A DNA stretch of 64,000 nucleotides, taken from positions 310,001 to 374,000 of the forward strand of contig CAKUZB010000001.1 of assembly GCA_934717745.1 (NCBI GenBank). Direction: 5' to 3'. Position 1 is the first letter of the stretch; each line of letters opens with the position of its first letter. The position numbers and the translations under genes are program-made. Below, piece after piece: positions 23,932 through 32,391 of the stretch. The notes under the pieces are model-generated. The model saw nothing but the letters and a program-made list of their open reading frames with translations, was not told where the DNA came from and did not search any database. This DNA comes from an uncultured Candidatus Melainabacteria bacterium (lineage in GTDB: Bacteria; Cyanobacteriota; Vampirovibrionia; Gastranaerophilales; Gastranaerophilaceae).

Positions 23932-24642
23932 ATGAAAAAGATTTTAGCATTTACCTTAGCAGAAACTCTTATTGTAATGGGGGTTATTGGTATTGTGTCA
24001 GCATTGACACTTCCAAACTTGAATTCATCAACCGGTGAAAAAGAAAAAATTGTTAAAGTAAAAAAGATTTATCAAAATCTAACAGATGCATTTGGTCGTG
24101 CTCAAGCCGTTTATGGACCTATTGATGAATGGAAAACTCTTGATGCAAATGTAGGTGCACAAATAACCCGTTTTGGAGAAAGAATATCTGAATTTATGAA
24201 AGTATCAAAAACTTGCGGAATTCAAACAAACATGGGATGTTTTTCAAATAAAAATCTCAAATATGTAGATGGAACTAGTATTGGTTCTAGTTATGAGCAA
24301 AATACATCCTATAAATTTGTTCTTGCTGATGGTACCGCTATTATCATAATGCCTTTAGGTATTATTTCCGTCGATATTGATGGACCAATTAAGGGGCAAA
24401 ATCAAGTTGGTACGGATATATTTACATTTTTGTATGATGAAAAAGGAAATGTTTCACCGTATGGTCCAGGTTCAGGTGGCTTTTCTGAATATTTACAGGG
24501 TTCTTTTTCTATTATGAAAAATGGTTATATGGCTTCTTCTTGGATTATTAATTATGACAATATGGACTATTTAAAATTAACAAGTGCAGGTAAGTGTCCA
24601 AACGGAACAACTCCAACTGAACAAAATCCAAGATGTAAGTAG
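23932..24642 (+). CDS. Type IV pilin / pseudopilin-like protein
   Basis: This 236-residue protein begins MKKILAFTLAETLIVMGVIG, a class III prepilin signal with cleavage before FTLAE and the conserved Glu at mature position 5, followed by a hydrophobic helix. The body contains two Cys in TCGIQTNMGCFSN, possibly a disulphide, then GTAIIIMPLGIISVDIDGP and DIFTFLYDEKGNVSPYG, a region typical of G-type pseudopilins. Proteins of this kind are abundant in Gastranaerophilales. ATG 23932 is chosen because GGAG is eight bases upstream. No pilus assembly genes are nearby. Its promoter adjoins the AATAG repeat, so expression may vary. Confidence 0.8.
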   Translation: MKKILAFTLAETLIVMGVIGIVSALTLPNLNSSTGEKEKIVKVKKIYQNLTDAFGRAQAVYGPIDEWKTLDANVGAQITRFGERISEFMKVSKTCGIQTNMGCFSNKNLKYVDGTSIGSSYEQNTSYKFVLADGTAIIIMPLGIISVDIDGPIKGQNQVGTDIFTFLYDEKGNVSPYGPGSGGFSEYLQGSFSIMKNGYMASSWIINYDNMDYLKLTSAGKCPNGTTPTEQNPRCK

Positions 24643-24721
24643 TGAGTTTTAGAATAATTTTGAAAGTAGTATTTTATCCTCGTATTAAATGGTAATTTAC
24701 TATTAACTAAACTACACTTCA

Positions 24722-25762
24722 TTACTTCAATAACATACAATCGCCATAGGAGTAGAATTTATATTCGTGTTCAATAGCCTCTTTATATGCTTTGAATATA
24801 AATTCTTTACCTTCTAAAGCACTTACAAGCATCAATAATGTTGATTTTGGCAAGTGAAAATTTGTTATCAAATTATCTACAACTTTAAATTCATAAGGCG
24901 GGTAAATAAATAATTGAGAGGCTGATTTGCAAGCCTTGATTTCGCCAAATTGTTGATATGCAGTTTCAAGTGTTCTAACTGATGTTGTGCCAACAGCAAC
25001 CAATTTTTTGCCTTTTGCTTTTGCGTTATTAATTTTATCCGCAGTTTCTTGTGAAATTTCAAATTCTTCTGAATCCATTTTGTGGTCTAAAACATTTTCG
25101 CATTTTACAGGTCTAAAAGTTCCAAGACCTACTGTCAAGTTTACATAAACAATTTCAATTCCTTTTTTTGCAAGTTTATCAAGTATTTCTTGCGTAAAAT
25201 GTAACCCCGCAGTCGGTGCTGCAACTGAACCTTCATTCTTCGCATAAACTGTTTGATAACGTTCGTAATCTAATGATTTACGTTCGTCATCTGTCATTTT
25301 TCTTTCAATATAAGGCGGAAGCGGAATGTTTCCGACTTTATCCAAAATTTCGTAAAGTATTCCGTCGTAAATCAATTCAATAAGCCATTTTCCGTCGCTA
25401 AGATTTTCTAGTGCTTTTGCTTTTAGGCAATCTGCAATCTTAATTTCCGTACCCTCTTTGATTCTTTTTGAAGGTTTTATAAGTGCTTCCCAAGTCTTAT
25501 TTCCCTTGTCTTTAAGCAAGAAAATTTCAATCAAAGCACCGGTTTCTTTGTAGCCAAAAAGACGTGCAGGGATAACTTTTGTATTATTTAAAACAAGAAT
25601 ACAATTTTCGTCTAAATAGTCAACAATGTCGTAAAAATGCTTATGTTCAATAGTTTGAGATGCCTTATCAAGCACCATCATTTTACATTCATCACGTTTT
25701 TCACTTGGTGTTTGAGCAATTAATTCTTCAGGTAAATCGTAATCAAATTCACTTACAAGCAT
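24722..25762 (-). CDS. queA: tRNA preQ1(34) S-adenosylmethionine ribosyltransferase-isomerase QueA
   Basis: This 346-residue enzyme matches QueA in length and motifs: MLVSEFDYDLPEELIAQTP at the start, VLNNTKVIPARLFG, GSVAAPTAGLHFT and ITNFHLPKSTLLMLVSA. QueA transfers the ribosyl part of SAM to preQ1 in tRNA to make epoxyqueuosine. It starts directly after the yidC stop with no gap, so it is cotranscribed and probably translated by reinitiation. A QueD-like gene lies far away at 60906. The tgt and queC/E/F/G genes are not in the window. Confidence 0.95.
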   Translation of the reverse strand: MLVSEFDYDLPEELIAQTPSEKRDECKMMVLDKASQTIEHKHFYDIVDYLDENCILVLNNTKVIPARLFGYKETGALIEIFLLKDKGNKTWEALIKPSKRIKEGTEIKIADCLKAKALENLSDGKWLIELIYDGILYEILDKVGNIPLPPYIERKMTDDERKSLDYERYQTVYAKNEGSVAAPTAGLHFTQEILDKLAKKGIEIVYVNLTVGLGTFRPVKCENVLDHKMDSEEFEISQETADKINNAKAKGKKLVAVGTTSVRTLETAYQQFGEIKACKSASQLFIYPPYEFKVVDNLITNFHLPKSTLLMLVSALEGKEFIFKAYKEAIEHEYKFYSYGDCMLLK

Positions 25763-26842
25763 TTATTCTTTATTTTCAACCTTTTTTGCTTTTGCAACAA
25801 CACTGTCATCAATTTTTTCTTTTTTCTTTAAATCTTCCATTTCAAGTTGTTTGTTGATAACAACAGTTTGGATAACTTGAATAATGTTGCTTGAAATCAA
25901 GTATAATAGAACACCGGCAGGGATTGGAATGAATACGAATGTTGCTGTCAACATAATTGGCATAAATGTATTCATGGATTTTTGAATTGCCTCTTGTGCA
26001 GGGTCTTGATTTTTTGTTTTTGTAGTTGCCATCATAATTTTTTGAGTGGCAAACATTGTTAAACCGAATAATACAATTAAAATCAATACGTCATAGTGCA
26101 AAGAACTGTGGTTTGCTTTTGTTGGGTAATTTGCAACTAAAAGACCGTCTTTTCTTTCAAATTTAATTAATTCTGTTTCTTTTGTTTGAACGTCAGTTAC
26201 AGAAATCTCTGCTTTTTGAATTTTATCAAGTTGGCTGAATTTTAAATCTAAGTTATCAAGGCTGATTTTGAAATCAACAGGTTCTCCGGGTGTTAATTCA
26301 CCTTGAATTTCAACCGCTTTATTTGGTTTTGTTATTTTAACATTTTCAAGAGTTTCTTTGTCTAAGAACACTTTTGCAGTTTTACCAGCAATGAAAGTAT
26401 CGTATTTTGAAATACCAAAAACTCCGTCATTTGAAACGCCGGCATTAGTTTTTAATGTTGCATCAAGTCTGTTAATGAATAAAAATGGTGAATCTCCTGC
26501 AATTTGAATGAATTGAGGGCTCATTAATGCTGAATATAACAAAATGAATATTGGCATTTGAATTAACAATGGGAAACAACCTGCCATTGGGTTGAATTTG
26601 TGTTCTTTGTAGAACTCCATCATTTTTTGTTGCATTTGTTGAGGGTCATTTTTGTAACGTTCTTGAATTGCTTTCATTTTTGGTTGAAGAATTTGCATGG
26701 TTCTCATTGAACGTTGTTGAGAAACACCCAATGGCCACAAAGCAAGTCTTACCAAAACTGTTAATAAAATGATACCAACACCGAAACCACCAATGATTGA
26801 TAGTGATTTAAGTATTTCGATAGTGATTGTTATAAAATCCAT
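25763..26842 (-). CDS. yidC: YidC/Oxa1 membrane protein insertase with internal soluble insertion
   Basis: This 359-residue insertase starts with a membrane helix containing the conserved basic residue (LVRLALWPLGVSQQRSM), the cytoplasmic coiled hairpin (PKMKAIQERYKNDPQQMQQK) and MAGCFPLLIQMPIFILLY. A soluble, beta-rich region of about 100 residues (about 125-235) then intervenes before three further helices near LILIVLFGLTMFATQ, IMLTATFVFIPIPAGVLLY and IQVIQTVVI. The E. coli form has its large periplasmic domain before the core. The internal position here is, as I recall it, that of cyanobacterial YidC. The protein inserts membrane proteins with or without SecYEG. Confidence 0.93.
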   Translation of the reverse strand: MDFITITIEILKSLSIIGGFGVGIILLTVLVRLALWPLGVSQQRSMRTMQILQPKMKAIQERYKNDPQQMQQKMMEFYKEHKFNPMAGCFPLLIQMPIFILLYSALMSPQFIQIAGDSPFLFINRLDATLKTNAGVSNDGVFGISKYDTFIAGKTAKVFLDKETLENVKITKPNKAVEIQGELTPGEPVDFKISLDNLDLKFSQLDKIQKAEISVTDVQTKETELIKFERKDGLLVANYPTKANHSSLHYDVLILIVLFGLTMFATQKIMMATTKTKNQDPAQEAIQKSMNTFMPIMLTATFVFIPIPAGVLLYLISSNIIQVIQTVVINKQLEMEDLKKKEKIDDSVVAKAKKVENKE

Positions 26843-26869
26843 AATTAATTTCCTTTACCAGTTGTAAAC

Positions 26870-26900
26870 TTAAAAAAAAGAACCGTCATAGGACGGTTCT
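26870..26900 (-). terminator. Rho-independent terminator after tRNA-Pro
   Basis: AGAACCGTC and GACGGTTCT pair around a four-base loop; read on the minus strand the hairpin is followed by a run of T. It lies just past the 3' end of tRNA-Pro and before yidC. Confidence 0.8.
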
Positions 26901-26908
26901 TTTTAAAA

Positions 26909-26984
26909 TGGTCGGGATGACACGGTTCGAACGTGCGACCCCTTCGTCCCAAGCGAAGTGCGCTACCAGCTGCGCTACATCCCG
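26909..26984 (-). tRNA. tRNA-Pro(TGG)
   Basis: The minus strand gives a 76-nt cloverleaf: acceptor CGGGATG/CATCCCG, discriminator A, D-arm GCGCAGCTGGTAGCGC, anticodon stem CTTCG/CGAAG with loop CTTGGGA (anticodon TGG), and T-arm with GTTCGAAC. The 3' CCA is encoded. Confidence 0.95.
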
Positions 26985-27034
26985 TCGCCATTTCTTGATT
27001 AAATTTTATAATAAAGAAACTTATTCGTCAAGCA

Positions 27035-28468
27035 TTATTCTTTGATTACTTCAATTTCTTCATAATCTGTTAAATATGGAATATGTTCCTTTGTTATGAT
27101 TTCTCCGGGAAGTAAAATAGCAATCCCCGGAGGACATTCTGCTATTACTTCTCCTGAAATTCTTCCAATGGCATCTTCTTTTTTTACAATTTCTTTATCC
27201 ATATAAAATGCTTCACGAAGATTATATTTTATATCCGGAGTTACCATTGGCATGTGTTTTTTGTTTTCCAAGTGGTAAATATCAGAATAATCAGTATTTG
27301 TAATTTTTTCTAAGCAATCTGCAAGGTATTTGATTTCAGAACGTTTATTGCCTAAATTTACAAGCATTAAAGCACCAATATCAGATGCACTTTCAACTTC
27401 AATATTAAAATCAATTTCCAAAATAGATTCTAAACGTTTTCCTGATAAACCATCGACTTTTACAAAAACTTTCGTGATGTCAGTTTTGAAACCAAAATCG
27501 GTTTTTAGTTGGTGGATATGTTCCATTTTATCAATTCTTTTTCTTAAATATTTAGCATTTTTTACTGCTCTTTCGATTTGTTTTTTACCGTTTTCTCCGG
27601 ATAAATTTGCACGAGCCGCATCTAAACTTGCAAGCAAAATTAATGACGGACTTGTTGTGTGAAGTAATTTTAATGCTTTTTCTATTTTTTTAACATCTAA
27701 TTTCGAATTGTGTGCGATATGAAGCATTGAACTTTGGCTCATGCTTCCACCGGTTTTATGTAAAGACTGAACAACTGCATCTGCACCTAATTCTAAAGCC
27801 GGTGTCGGTAAAGAGTCGTTGAAATTCCACAAACTACCATGTGCTTCGTCTACAATCAATGGCACATTATATTTTTTACAGATTTCACTAATTGATTTAA
27901 TATCTGATACGACACCTTCGTATGTTGGGTTTGTAATCCAAACAGCACCAACATCTTCGGTTGTTTTTAATAAATTTTCTATTTTTTCAGGATTAATGCA
28001 ACCCCATAAACCCCAATCTTCAAGTTTTTCAGGGATAAGCCATACAGGTTCTGCACCTGAAATAATCATGCCGGTTAAAAGTGAACGGTGGCAATTGCGA
28101 TTTGTAATTATTTTTTGCCCTTTTCTTGTAACGCTCATTGCGAGTGCAAGATTACCGACGGTCGAACCGTTTAGCAAAAAAAATGTTCTTTGAGCATTAA
28201 AGGCTTGCGATGCAAGGTCTTCTGCTTCTTTAATAGCACCGGTTGCAGGGTGAAGTGTTCCGAGGTTATCAAATTCATCTGTTGTATCAACTTTTAGTGC
28301 TTTTGTACCTAAAAGTTTTTTAAAAGCCTTTAAAGTTCCGTTTCCTCTGGTGTGTCCCGGAATATGAAATTGATATGACGGATTGTCGTAGGCTTTTTGT
28401 AAAGTTTCGACAATTGGTGCTTTTGGTTCGTTTTTTATATTTTTTTGTTCTTGTGCATGTTTTTGCAT
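27035..28468 (-). CDS. Orn/Lys/Arg decarboxylase family, PLP-dependent (Bacillus SpeA-type)
   Basis: This 477-residue fold-I PLP enzyme has the size of the short Gram-positive and cyanobacterial decarboxylases. Motifs are FHIPGHTRGNG, LGTLHPATGAIKEAEDLA, FFLLNGSTVGNLAL, the PLP-contacting VDEAHGSLW and the Schiff-base lysine in SLHKTGG. The C-terminal Orn_DC_C region ends ECPPGIAILLPGEII. The substrate (arginine, lysine or ornithine) cannot be fixed from sequence. Arginine decarboxylase would feed agmatine towards the polyamine synthase at 4632. The gene has an AAGGAAA ribosome site and no cotranscribed neighbour. Confidence 0.85.
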   Translation of the reverse strand: MQKHAQEQKNIKNEPKAPIVETLQKAYDNPSYQFHIPGHTRGNGTLKAFKKLLGTKALKVDTTDEFDNLGTLHPATGAIKEAEDLASQAFNAQRTFFLLNGSTVGNLALAMSVTRKGQKIITNRNCHRSLLTGMIISGAEPVWLIPEKLEDWGLWGCINPEKIENLLKTTEDVGAVWITNPTYEGVVSDIKSISEICKKYNVPLIVDEAHGSLWNFNDSLPTPALELGADAVVQSLHKTGGSMSQSSMLHIAHNSKLDVKKIEKALKLLHTTSPSLILLASLDAARANLSGENGKKQIERAVKNAKYLRKRIDKMEHIHQLKTDFGFKTDITKVFVKVDGLSGKRLESILEIDFNIEVESASDIGALMLVNLGNKRSEIKYLADCLEKITNTDYSDIYHLENKKHMPMVTPDIKYNLREAFYMDKEIVKKEDAIGRISGEVIAECPPGIAILLPGEIITKEHIPYLTDYEEIEVIKE

Positions 28469-28547
28469 TTATATTTCCTTAAATTAACTAGAATATTACA
28501 AAAAAAGTGTTTCTTTTGCAATATGTTTTTGCGATAATAGAATAAAG

Positions 28548-29780
28548 ATGAAAAACTTTTTATTATTAGGGATTATCTCATTTTTATTTTTTGTTTCGCC
28601 GGTAGCAATCGCTGACGAGGCTGTTTATCTTGCAATTCAAGATATAGAACCTGCTTTTTCTGAAAAAATTAACTTAGATTTGAATACAGAAGACTCTACT
28701 TTAGACAATACTGAACAAATTTATAATGAGGGTGAAAATTTTATACCTGAAGAAGTAAAAACTCCCCGAAAAGCCGAAAAACCTTTAGAGGCTGAAATTG
28801 AATATGACATAATGTATGAAAGAACTCCGGTTTTTTCAGAATATACTTCTATGAAATTTGAAAAAGGCCCGATTGAGAAATTTAATCCATTTTTCGCATA
28901 TCAAGGGCAATTCAAATTTGATTTTTTGAATACAAAATACAATACTAAATATTTAAATCCTACAACTGAACTTGCTTTGAACGGAAAATTCAGAAATCAA
29001 CCTATTTATTTTAATTTTATTTTGAATTTTTTACCCGAAGACGGTTACAATTATTTCCAAACAATGTTTAAAGACGACTTTATAACATTTAAATATATTC
29101 CTAATAACGATATTGTAATTGGTAGTTTTAGAACTCCAATTGGTGTAGAAGGTGGTACAAGCGGGTATACTTTACCATTTATTGCTCGTTCTCAAATTTC
29201 CAGAAATTTTGGTTCTGTACGTGGTGTGGGTGCAAAACTTATGGGAGATTACAGTTTAGTTGAATATAATATTGGTGGAACAAGTTCCGATAGAATGCTT
29301 TCAAAATTCATGCCGGGGGCGGAATTTAATGGCTGGATAAATTTTAAACCTTTGGGAAAAACTGATGGAAGGTATGGTGCATTAAAAGTTGGTGGCGGAC
29401 TAAATGTCGGACATCGTGATTTTGATTATAATGTTGCAGGTGCGTTTGTTTCTTATAAGTTTAGAAAAATTGCTTTAGAAAGTGAATATGCAATTTCAAA
29501 TGGTTCAAATGGACTTACCGGTTTAACTCAAAACAAGGCACAAGGACTTTATACAACTTTGTCTTACAATATAACTAAAAAACTTCAAGTATTAGCAAGG
29601 TATGATTATTTTGATGCGGATAGAACTAATTCCGGAAATAAAAGTACTGAATGTACTGCGGGGTTAAATTATTACATTAAAGGCAGTGCTTTAAAACTTA
29701 TGCTTAACTATACATACCGTCATTCAAACATAGAAGCATCTTCAAACCGTATAATGTTAGGCACTCAACTTTTATTATAA
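28548..29780 (+). CDS. Outer-membrane porin-like beta-barrel
   Basis: This 410-residue exported protein has a signal peptide (LLLGIISFLFFVSPVAIA, cleavage near residue 22) and an acidic linker to about residue 95. About 300 residues of alternating aromatic/polar strands follow, ending LMLNYTYRHSNIEA and GTQLLL. GSFRTPIGVEGGTSGYTLPF and ARSQISRNFGSVRGVGAKL are typical of the phosphate-selective porin O/P type. No OprB-like SLH domain, as in cyanobacterial porins, is seen. It is divergent from the decarboxylase. GATAAT lies nine bases before its ATG, so the leader is very short. Confidence 0.75.
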   Translation: MKNFLLLGIISFLFFVSPVAIADEAVYLAIQDIEPAFSEKINLDLNTEDSTLDNTEQIYNEGENFIPEEVKTPRKAEKPLEAEIEYDIMYERTPVFSEYTSMKFEKGPIEKFNPFFAYQGQFKFDFLNTKYNTKYLNPTTELALNGKFRNQPIYFNFILNFLPEDGYNYFQTMFKDDFITFKYIPNNDIVIGSFRTPIGVEGGTSGYTLPFIARSQISRNFGSVRGVGAKLMGDYSLVEYNIGGTSSDRMLSKFMPGAEFNGWINFKPLGKTDGRYGALKVGGGLNVGHRDFDYNVAGAFVSYKFRKIALESEYAISNGSNGLTGLTQNKAQGLYTTLSYNITKKLQVLARYDYFDADRTNSGNKSTECTAGLNYYIKGSALKLMLNYTYRHSNIEASSNRIMLGTQLLL

Positions 29781-29871
29781 TCATCTGTTTTTTTAATCTA
29801 AAAATCTCTGTATTACATGTGTGAATTGAATTACAACATGTTTACATTTCTTAATAATTAATTTAAAAAAG

Positions 29872-29931
29872 GCAATTATTTTTTAATGAAATACTTTATA
29901 TAGATACGAGAGATAATTTAGAGAGTAAATA
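29872..29931 (+). promoter_or_regulatory. Shared 60-nt upstream element (copy 2)
   Basis: This begins GCAATTATTT and contains TACTTTATA and TACGAGAGATAAT; the ATG follows exactly 60 bases after its first base, as in copy 1 at 11028-11087. The first 46 bases agree at 39 positions. Confidence 0.6.
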
Positions 29932-30681
29932 ATGACACCAATTAACGCACAATTTAATACAGCATTATTTATGTTAAACGCTTTAAACAGTGTTTCATCA
30001 TCTAATACTTTCTCAGCATTTGATAATAGTGTTTTTGGCGGATTTTCTTCATTCAACACATTTGGTTCAATGACTCCAAGTTTTAATGTATTTGGCTTCT
30101 TATCAAACTTCAAAATGCCTGCGATGAACTTCAACTTCTCATCAACAACAACTACTCAAATGCCAACTTTCAACTTTGGTTCTTTTGGTACAAACGTAAG
30201 TACTCGTTTAACATCAAATAGAGCACAAAACGCAGTTTCATTAGCAACTTCTCAAATCGGTGTTAGAGAAAATGGTTCTTCAAACGATAGCATTGATATC
30301 AGAAGATATAAAAACGGTTCAAAAGACGCTAATCCATGGTGTGCATCATTTGTTTCTTGGTGCTATGGCAGAGGTCAAAACGGTAACAACTCTAAAACTT
30401 TTGGTTATGATGCATCAACTCAAAGTATCAGAGCAAAAGCAATGAGAGCAGGTAAATACTCATCTAAAGATTCTGGTTATGTTCCTCAAGTCGGCGACAT
30501 CGCAATGTGGAGATACAGTTCTTCTTCAGGACATGTTGGTATCGTATCAAAAGTTAATCCTGATGGTTCTTTCGAAACTATCGAAGGTAACTGTGATAAC
30601 AAAGTTCAAAGAGTTACAAGAACTAGAAGTGCTAATGGTTTCGACGGTTTTGTAAGAATGAACGAATGGTTACAAGCATAA
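29932..30681 (+). CDS. CHAP-domain peptidoglycan amidase/endopeptidase
   Basis: This 249-residue protein carries a C-terminal CHAP domain (about residues 100-245). NPWCASFVSWCYG holds the catalytic Cys, SSGHVGIVSK the His, and FETIEGNCD the third polar position. CHAP enzymes cleave peptidoglycan amide bonds, or in some cases act on glutathionylspermidine. The N-terminal 95 residues are Phe/Asn/Ser/Thr-rich (MPAMNFNFSSTTTTQMPTFN), with no typical signal peptide, and resemble in style the low-complexity proteins at 6-11 kb. With the shared upstream element, this suggests all are exported by the same non-Sec or unrecognised route. Confidence 0.8.
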   Translation: MTPINAQFNTALFMLNALNSVSSSNTFSAFDNSVFGGFSSFNTFGSMTPSFNVFGFLSNFKMPAMNFNFSSTTTTQMPTFNFGSFGTNVSTRLTSNRAQNAVSLATSQIGVRENGSSNDSIDIRRYKNGSKDANPWCASFVSWCYGRGQNGNNSKTFGYDASTQSIRAKAMRAGKYSSKDSGYVPQVGDIAMWRYSSSSGHVGIVSKVNPDGSFETIEGNCDNKVQRVTRTRSANGFDGFVRMNEWLQA

Positions 30682-30699
30682 TCAATAAAATTAATAAAG

Positions 30700-30729
30700 A
30701 AAGCGACTGAGGTATCGGTCGCTTTTTAT
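30700..30729 (+). terminator. Rho-independent terminator after the CHAP gene
   Basis: AAAGCGAC and GTCGCTTT form the stem, followed by TTATT. Confidence 0.75.
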
Positions 30730-30770
30730 TATACTTATATATATATTAAATAATTTATTGCAAAGAAAAA

Positions 30771-30840
30771 GCCTTACATGCTTTTTGTAAGGCGATTGAA
30801 TTAGTGTACATGCATGTTATATCCATGCTTTCGGGCATGG
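30771..30840. other. Two further hairpins in the CHAP-hydrolase gap
   Basis: GCCTTACA/TGTAAGGC (30771-30778 and 30786-30793) and CCATGC/GCATGG (30823-30840) are strong stems. They lack T-tracts in the plus direction; an A-run before the first could serve as a minus-strand terminator. No coding sequence is visible here. They may belong to a small RNA. Confidence 0.4.
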
Positions 30841-30898
30841 CAACCATGTTTAATTATCTTAACAATTATGTTTTAGATTTATGTGATAAAATCTTTTT

Positions 30899-31639
30899 AT
30901 GAAGATTTCTAATGGTATTTTGATTACAACAGACGATATAAAAATCGCTTATAATCATTTTAACGCCGGACATAAAGAGGTTGTTATTCTTGCTCATGGG
31001 TGGTTTATGAGTAAAGATTCAAAAGCCTTTTTGAAAATGAGTGAAGATTTTAGTAAATATTACGATGTAATTTGTTTTGATTTTCGAGGACATTGTAAAA
31101 GTTCCGGATTATATACATTTGGTGCAAGAGAAACGAAGGATTTGTCTGCGGTTGTTGATTATGCAAAAAAACAGTACGATAAAGTTTATTTAATAGGTTT
31201 TTCTCTTGGGAGTTTAATTTCTATAAATTATTGTGCAAAAAATAGTGATGTTGATAAATTGATTGTTGTAAGTGCTCCTGTTTCGTTTGAAAAGATTGAA
31301 AATAATGTATTTAGTCCGAATGCTTTTATTCCAACGTTGAAAAAATTTGAATTAAAACGTTGGTTATCAATTAGGTTTAATTCACCGTTTTTGAAAAAGC
31401 CTAAGCCTATAAAACAGGTTAGAAAAATTGAAATTCCTGTGTTTTTTATTGCAGGAGAAAGTGATCCTATTATAAAATGTTGGCATAATAAAAAATTATT
31501 TTCAGTAGCAAAAAATCCAAAAAGAGAACTTATAATAGAAAAAGGAAAGCATGCAGAAGATTTGTATTTAGAAAAGAGTGAAATTTTTATGAATGCTTGT
31601 TTAAAATGGTTGGAAAGTGGTGAAAAGTGTCAGAATTAA
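30899..31639 (+). CDS. Alpha/beta hydrolase
   Basis: This 246-residue soluble hydrolase has VILAHGWFM as oxyanion strand, FDFRGHCKSSG, the nucleophile elbow GFSLGS (Ser at about residue 105), an acidic residue in GESDPI and the catalytic His in KGKHAEDLY. The triad is complete. Substrate unknown; it resembles lysophospholipase/esterase-type enzymes. TAAAAT lies six bases before ATG 30899 and no Shine-Dalgarno is seen, so this may be a leaderless transcript. The next gene overlaps its end by 13 bases. Confidence 0.8.
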   Translation: MKISNGILITTDDIKIAYNHFNAGHKEVVILAHGWFMSKDSKAFLKMSEDFSKYYDVICFDFRGHCKSSGLYTFGARETKDLSAVVDYAKKQYDKVYLIGFSLGSLISINYCAKNSDVDKLIVVSAPVSFEKIENNVFSPNAFIPTLKKFELKRWLSIRFNSPFLKKPKPIKQVRKIEIPVFFIAGESDPIIKCWHNKKLFSVAKNPKRELIIEKGKHAEDLYLEKSEIFMNACLKWLESGEKCQN

Positions 31640-32349
31640 AAAATAAGTTTGATTTTTATATTAGAGAAAAAACTAAATTTTCCAGAAAAAATTATTCTTC
31701 AACACCTCAAAATGTTTCTGATTTAGTTCCCGCATCAGAGTACGATTTGACAATTTTGAAAAAAGATATTACAAGACAAAATTGTAAAGAAAATTTGTAT
31801 GTTTTGGATATTTTAGATAAGTATTTTAAGATTTATCCGTCAGAAAATTTAAAAGTTTTAGATATTGGTTCAAAAAATTGGAATTATGCAAAAGGTGAAT
31901 ATATCTTTTTTAATCATAACTGCCATCATTTAGAAATGACAGGGGTTGAGTTAGATGCATATCGCTTATGTTGGAATTTGTTTAGTAGATTTGAAATTGC
32001 CAGATATAATATAAAATACTTACCTTTTACAAATTACATTGCAGATGATTTTTTGAACATTAATGGTAAATTTGATTATATAACTTGGTTTATGCCTTTT
32101 GTTGGAGAATATCAGCATAAGTGTTGGGGATTACCTATGAAGTATTTTAATCCGCAAAAAATGCTTATGCATGCAAAAGAATGTTTAGTTGATGGTGGGG
32201 CGATGTTTATTGTAAATCAAGGCGAAACTGAATTTTGGCTTCAAAAACAACTTTGCGAGGATTGTGGGCTTGCGTATAAAGAAATTGGAGTTATTTCTAG
32301 CGAATATTCTTTCTACAAATATCCTCATTATGCGATGATTGTTTTTTAG
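31627..32349 (+). CDS. SAM-dependent methyltransferase-like protein
   Basis: The 240-residue protein starts at GTG 31627, inside the hydrolase gene. Residues about 75-85 (LKVLDIGSKNWNYAKG) look like a class I SAM-binding strand and loop, but the usual G-x-G-x-G is replaced by GSKNW. A later strand DYITWFMPFVG and CLVDGGAMFIVNQGET resemble motifs IV-VI of Rossmann methyltransferases. The weak glycine loop leaves doubt about SAM binding. Overlap with the hydrolase suggests the two act in one pathway, which I cannot identify. Confidence 0.55.
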   Translation: MSELKNKFDFYIREKTKFSRKNYSSTPQNVSDLVPASEYDLTILKKDITRQNCKENLYVLDILDKYFKIYPSENLKVLDIGSKNWNYAKGEYIFFNHNCHHLEMTGVELDAYRLCWNLFSRFEIARYNIKYLPFTNYIADDFLNINGKFDYITWFMPFVGEYQHKCWGLPMKYFNPQKMLMHAKECLVDGGAMFIVNQGETEFWLQKQLCEDCGLAYKEIGVISSEYSFYKYPHYAMIVF

Positions 32350-32391
32350 CAAATGAAAATTTATGATATAATTTTGAAAAAGGAAAATTTT

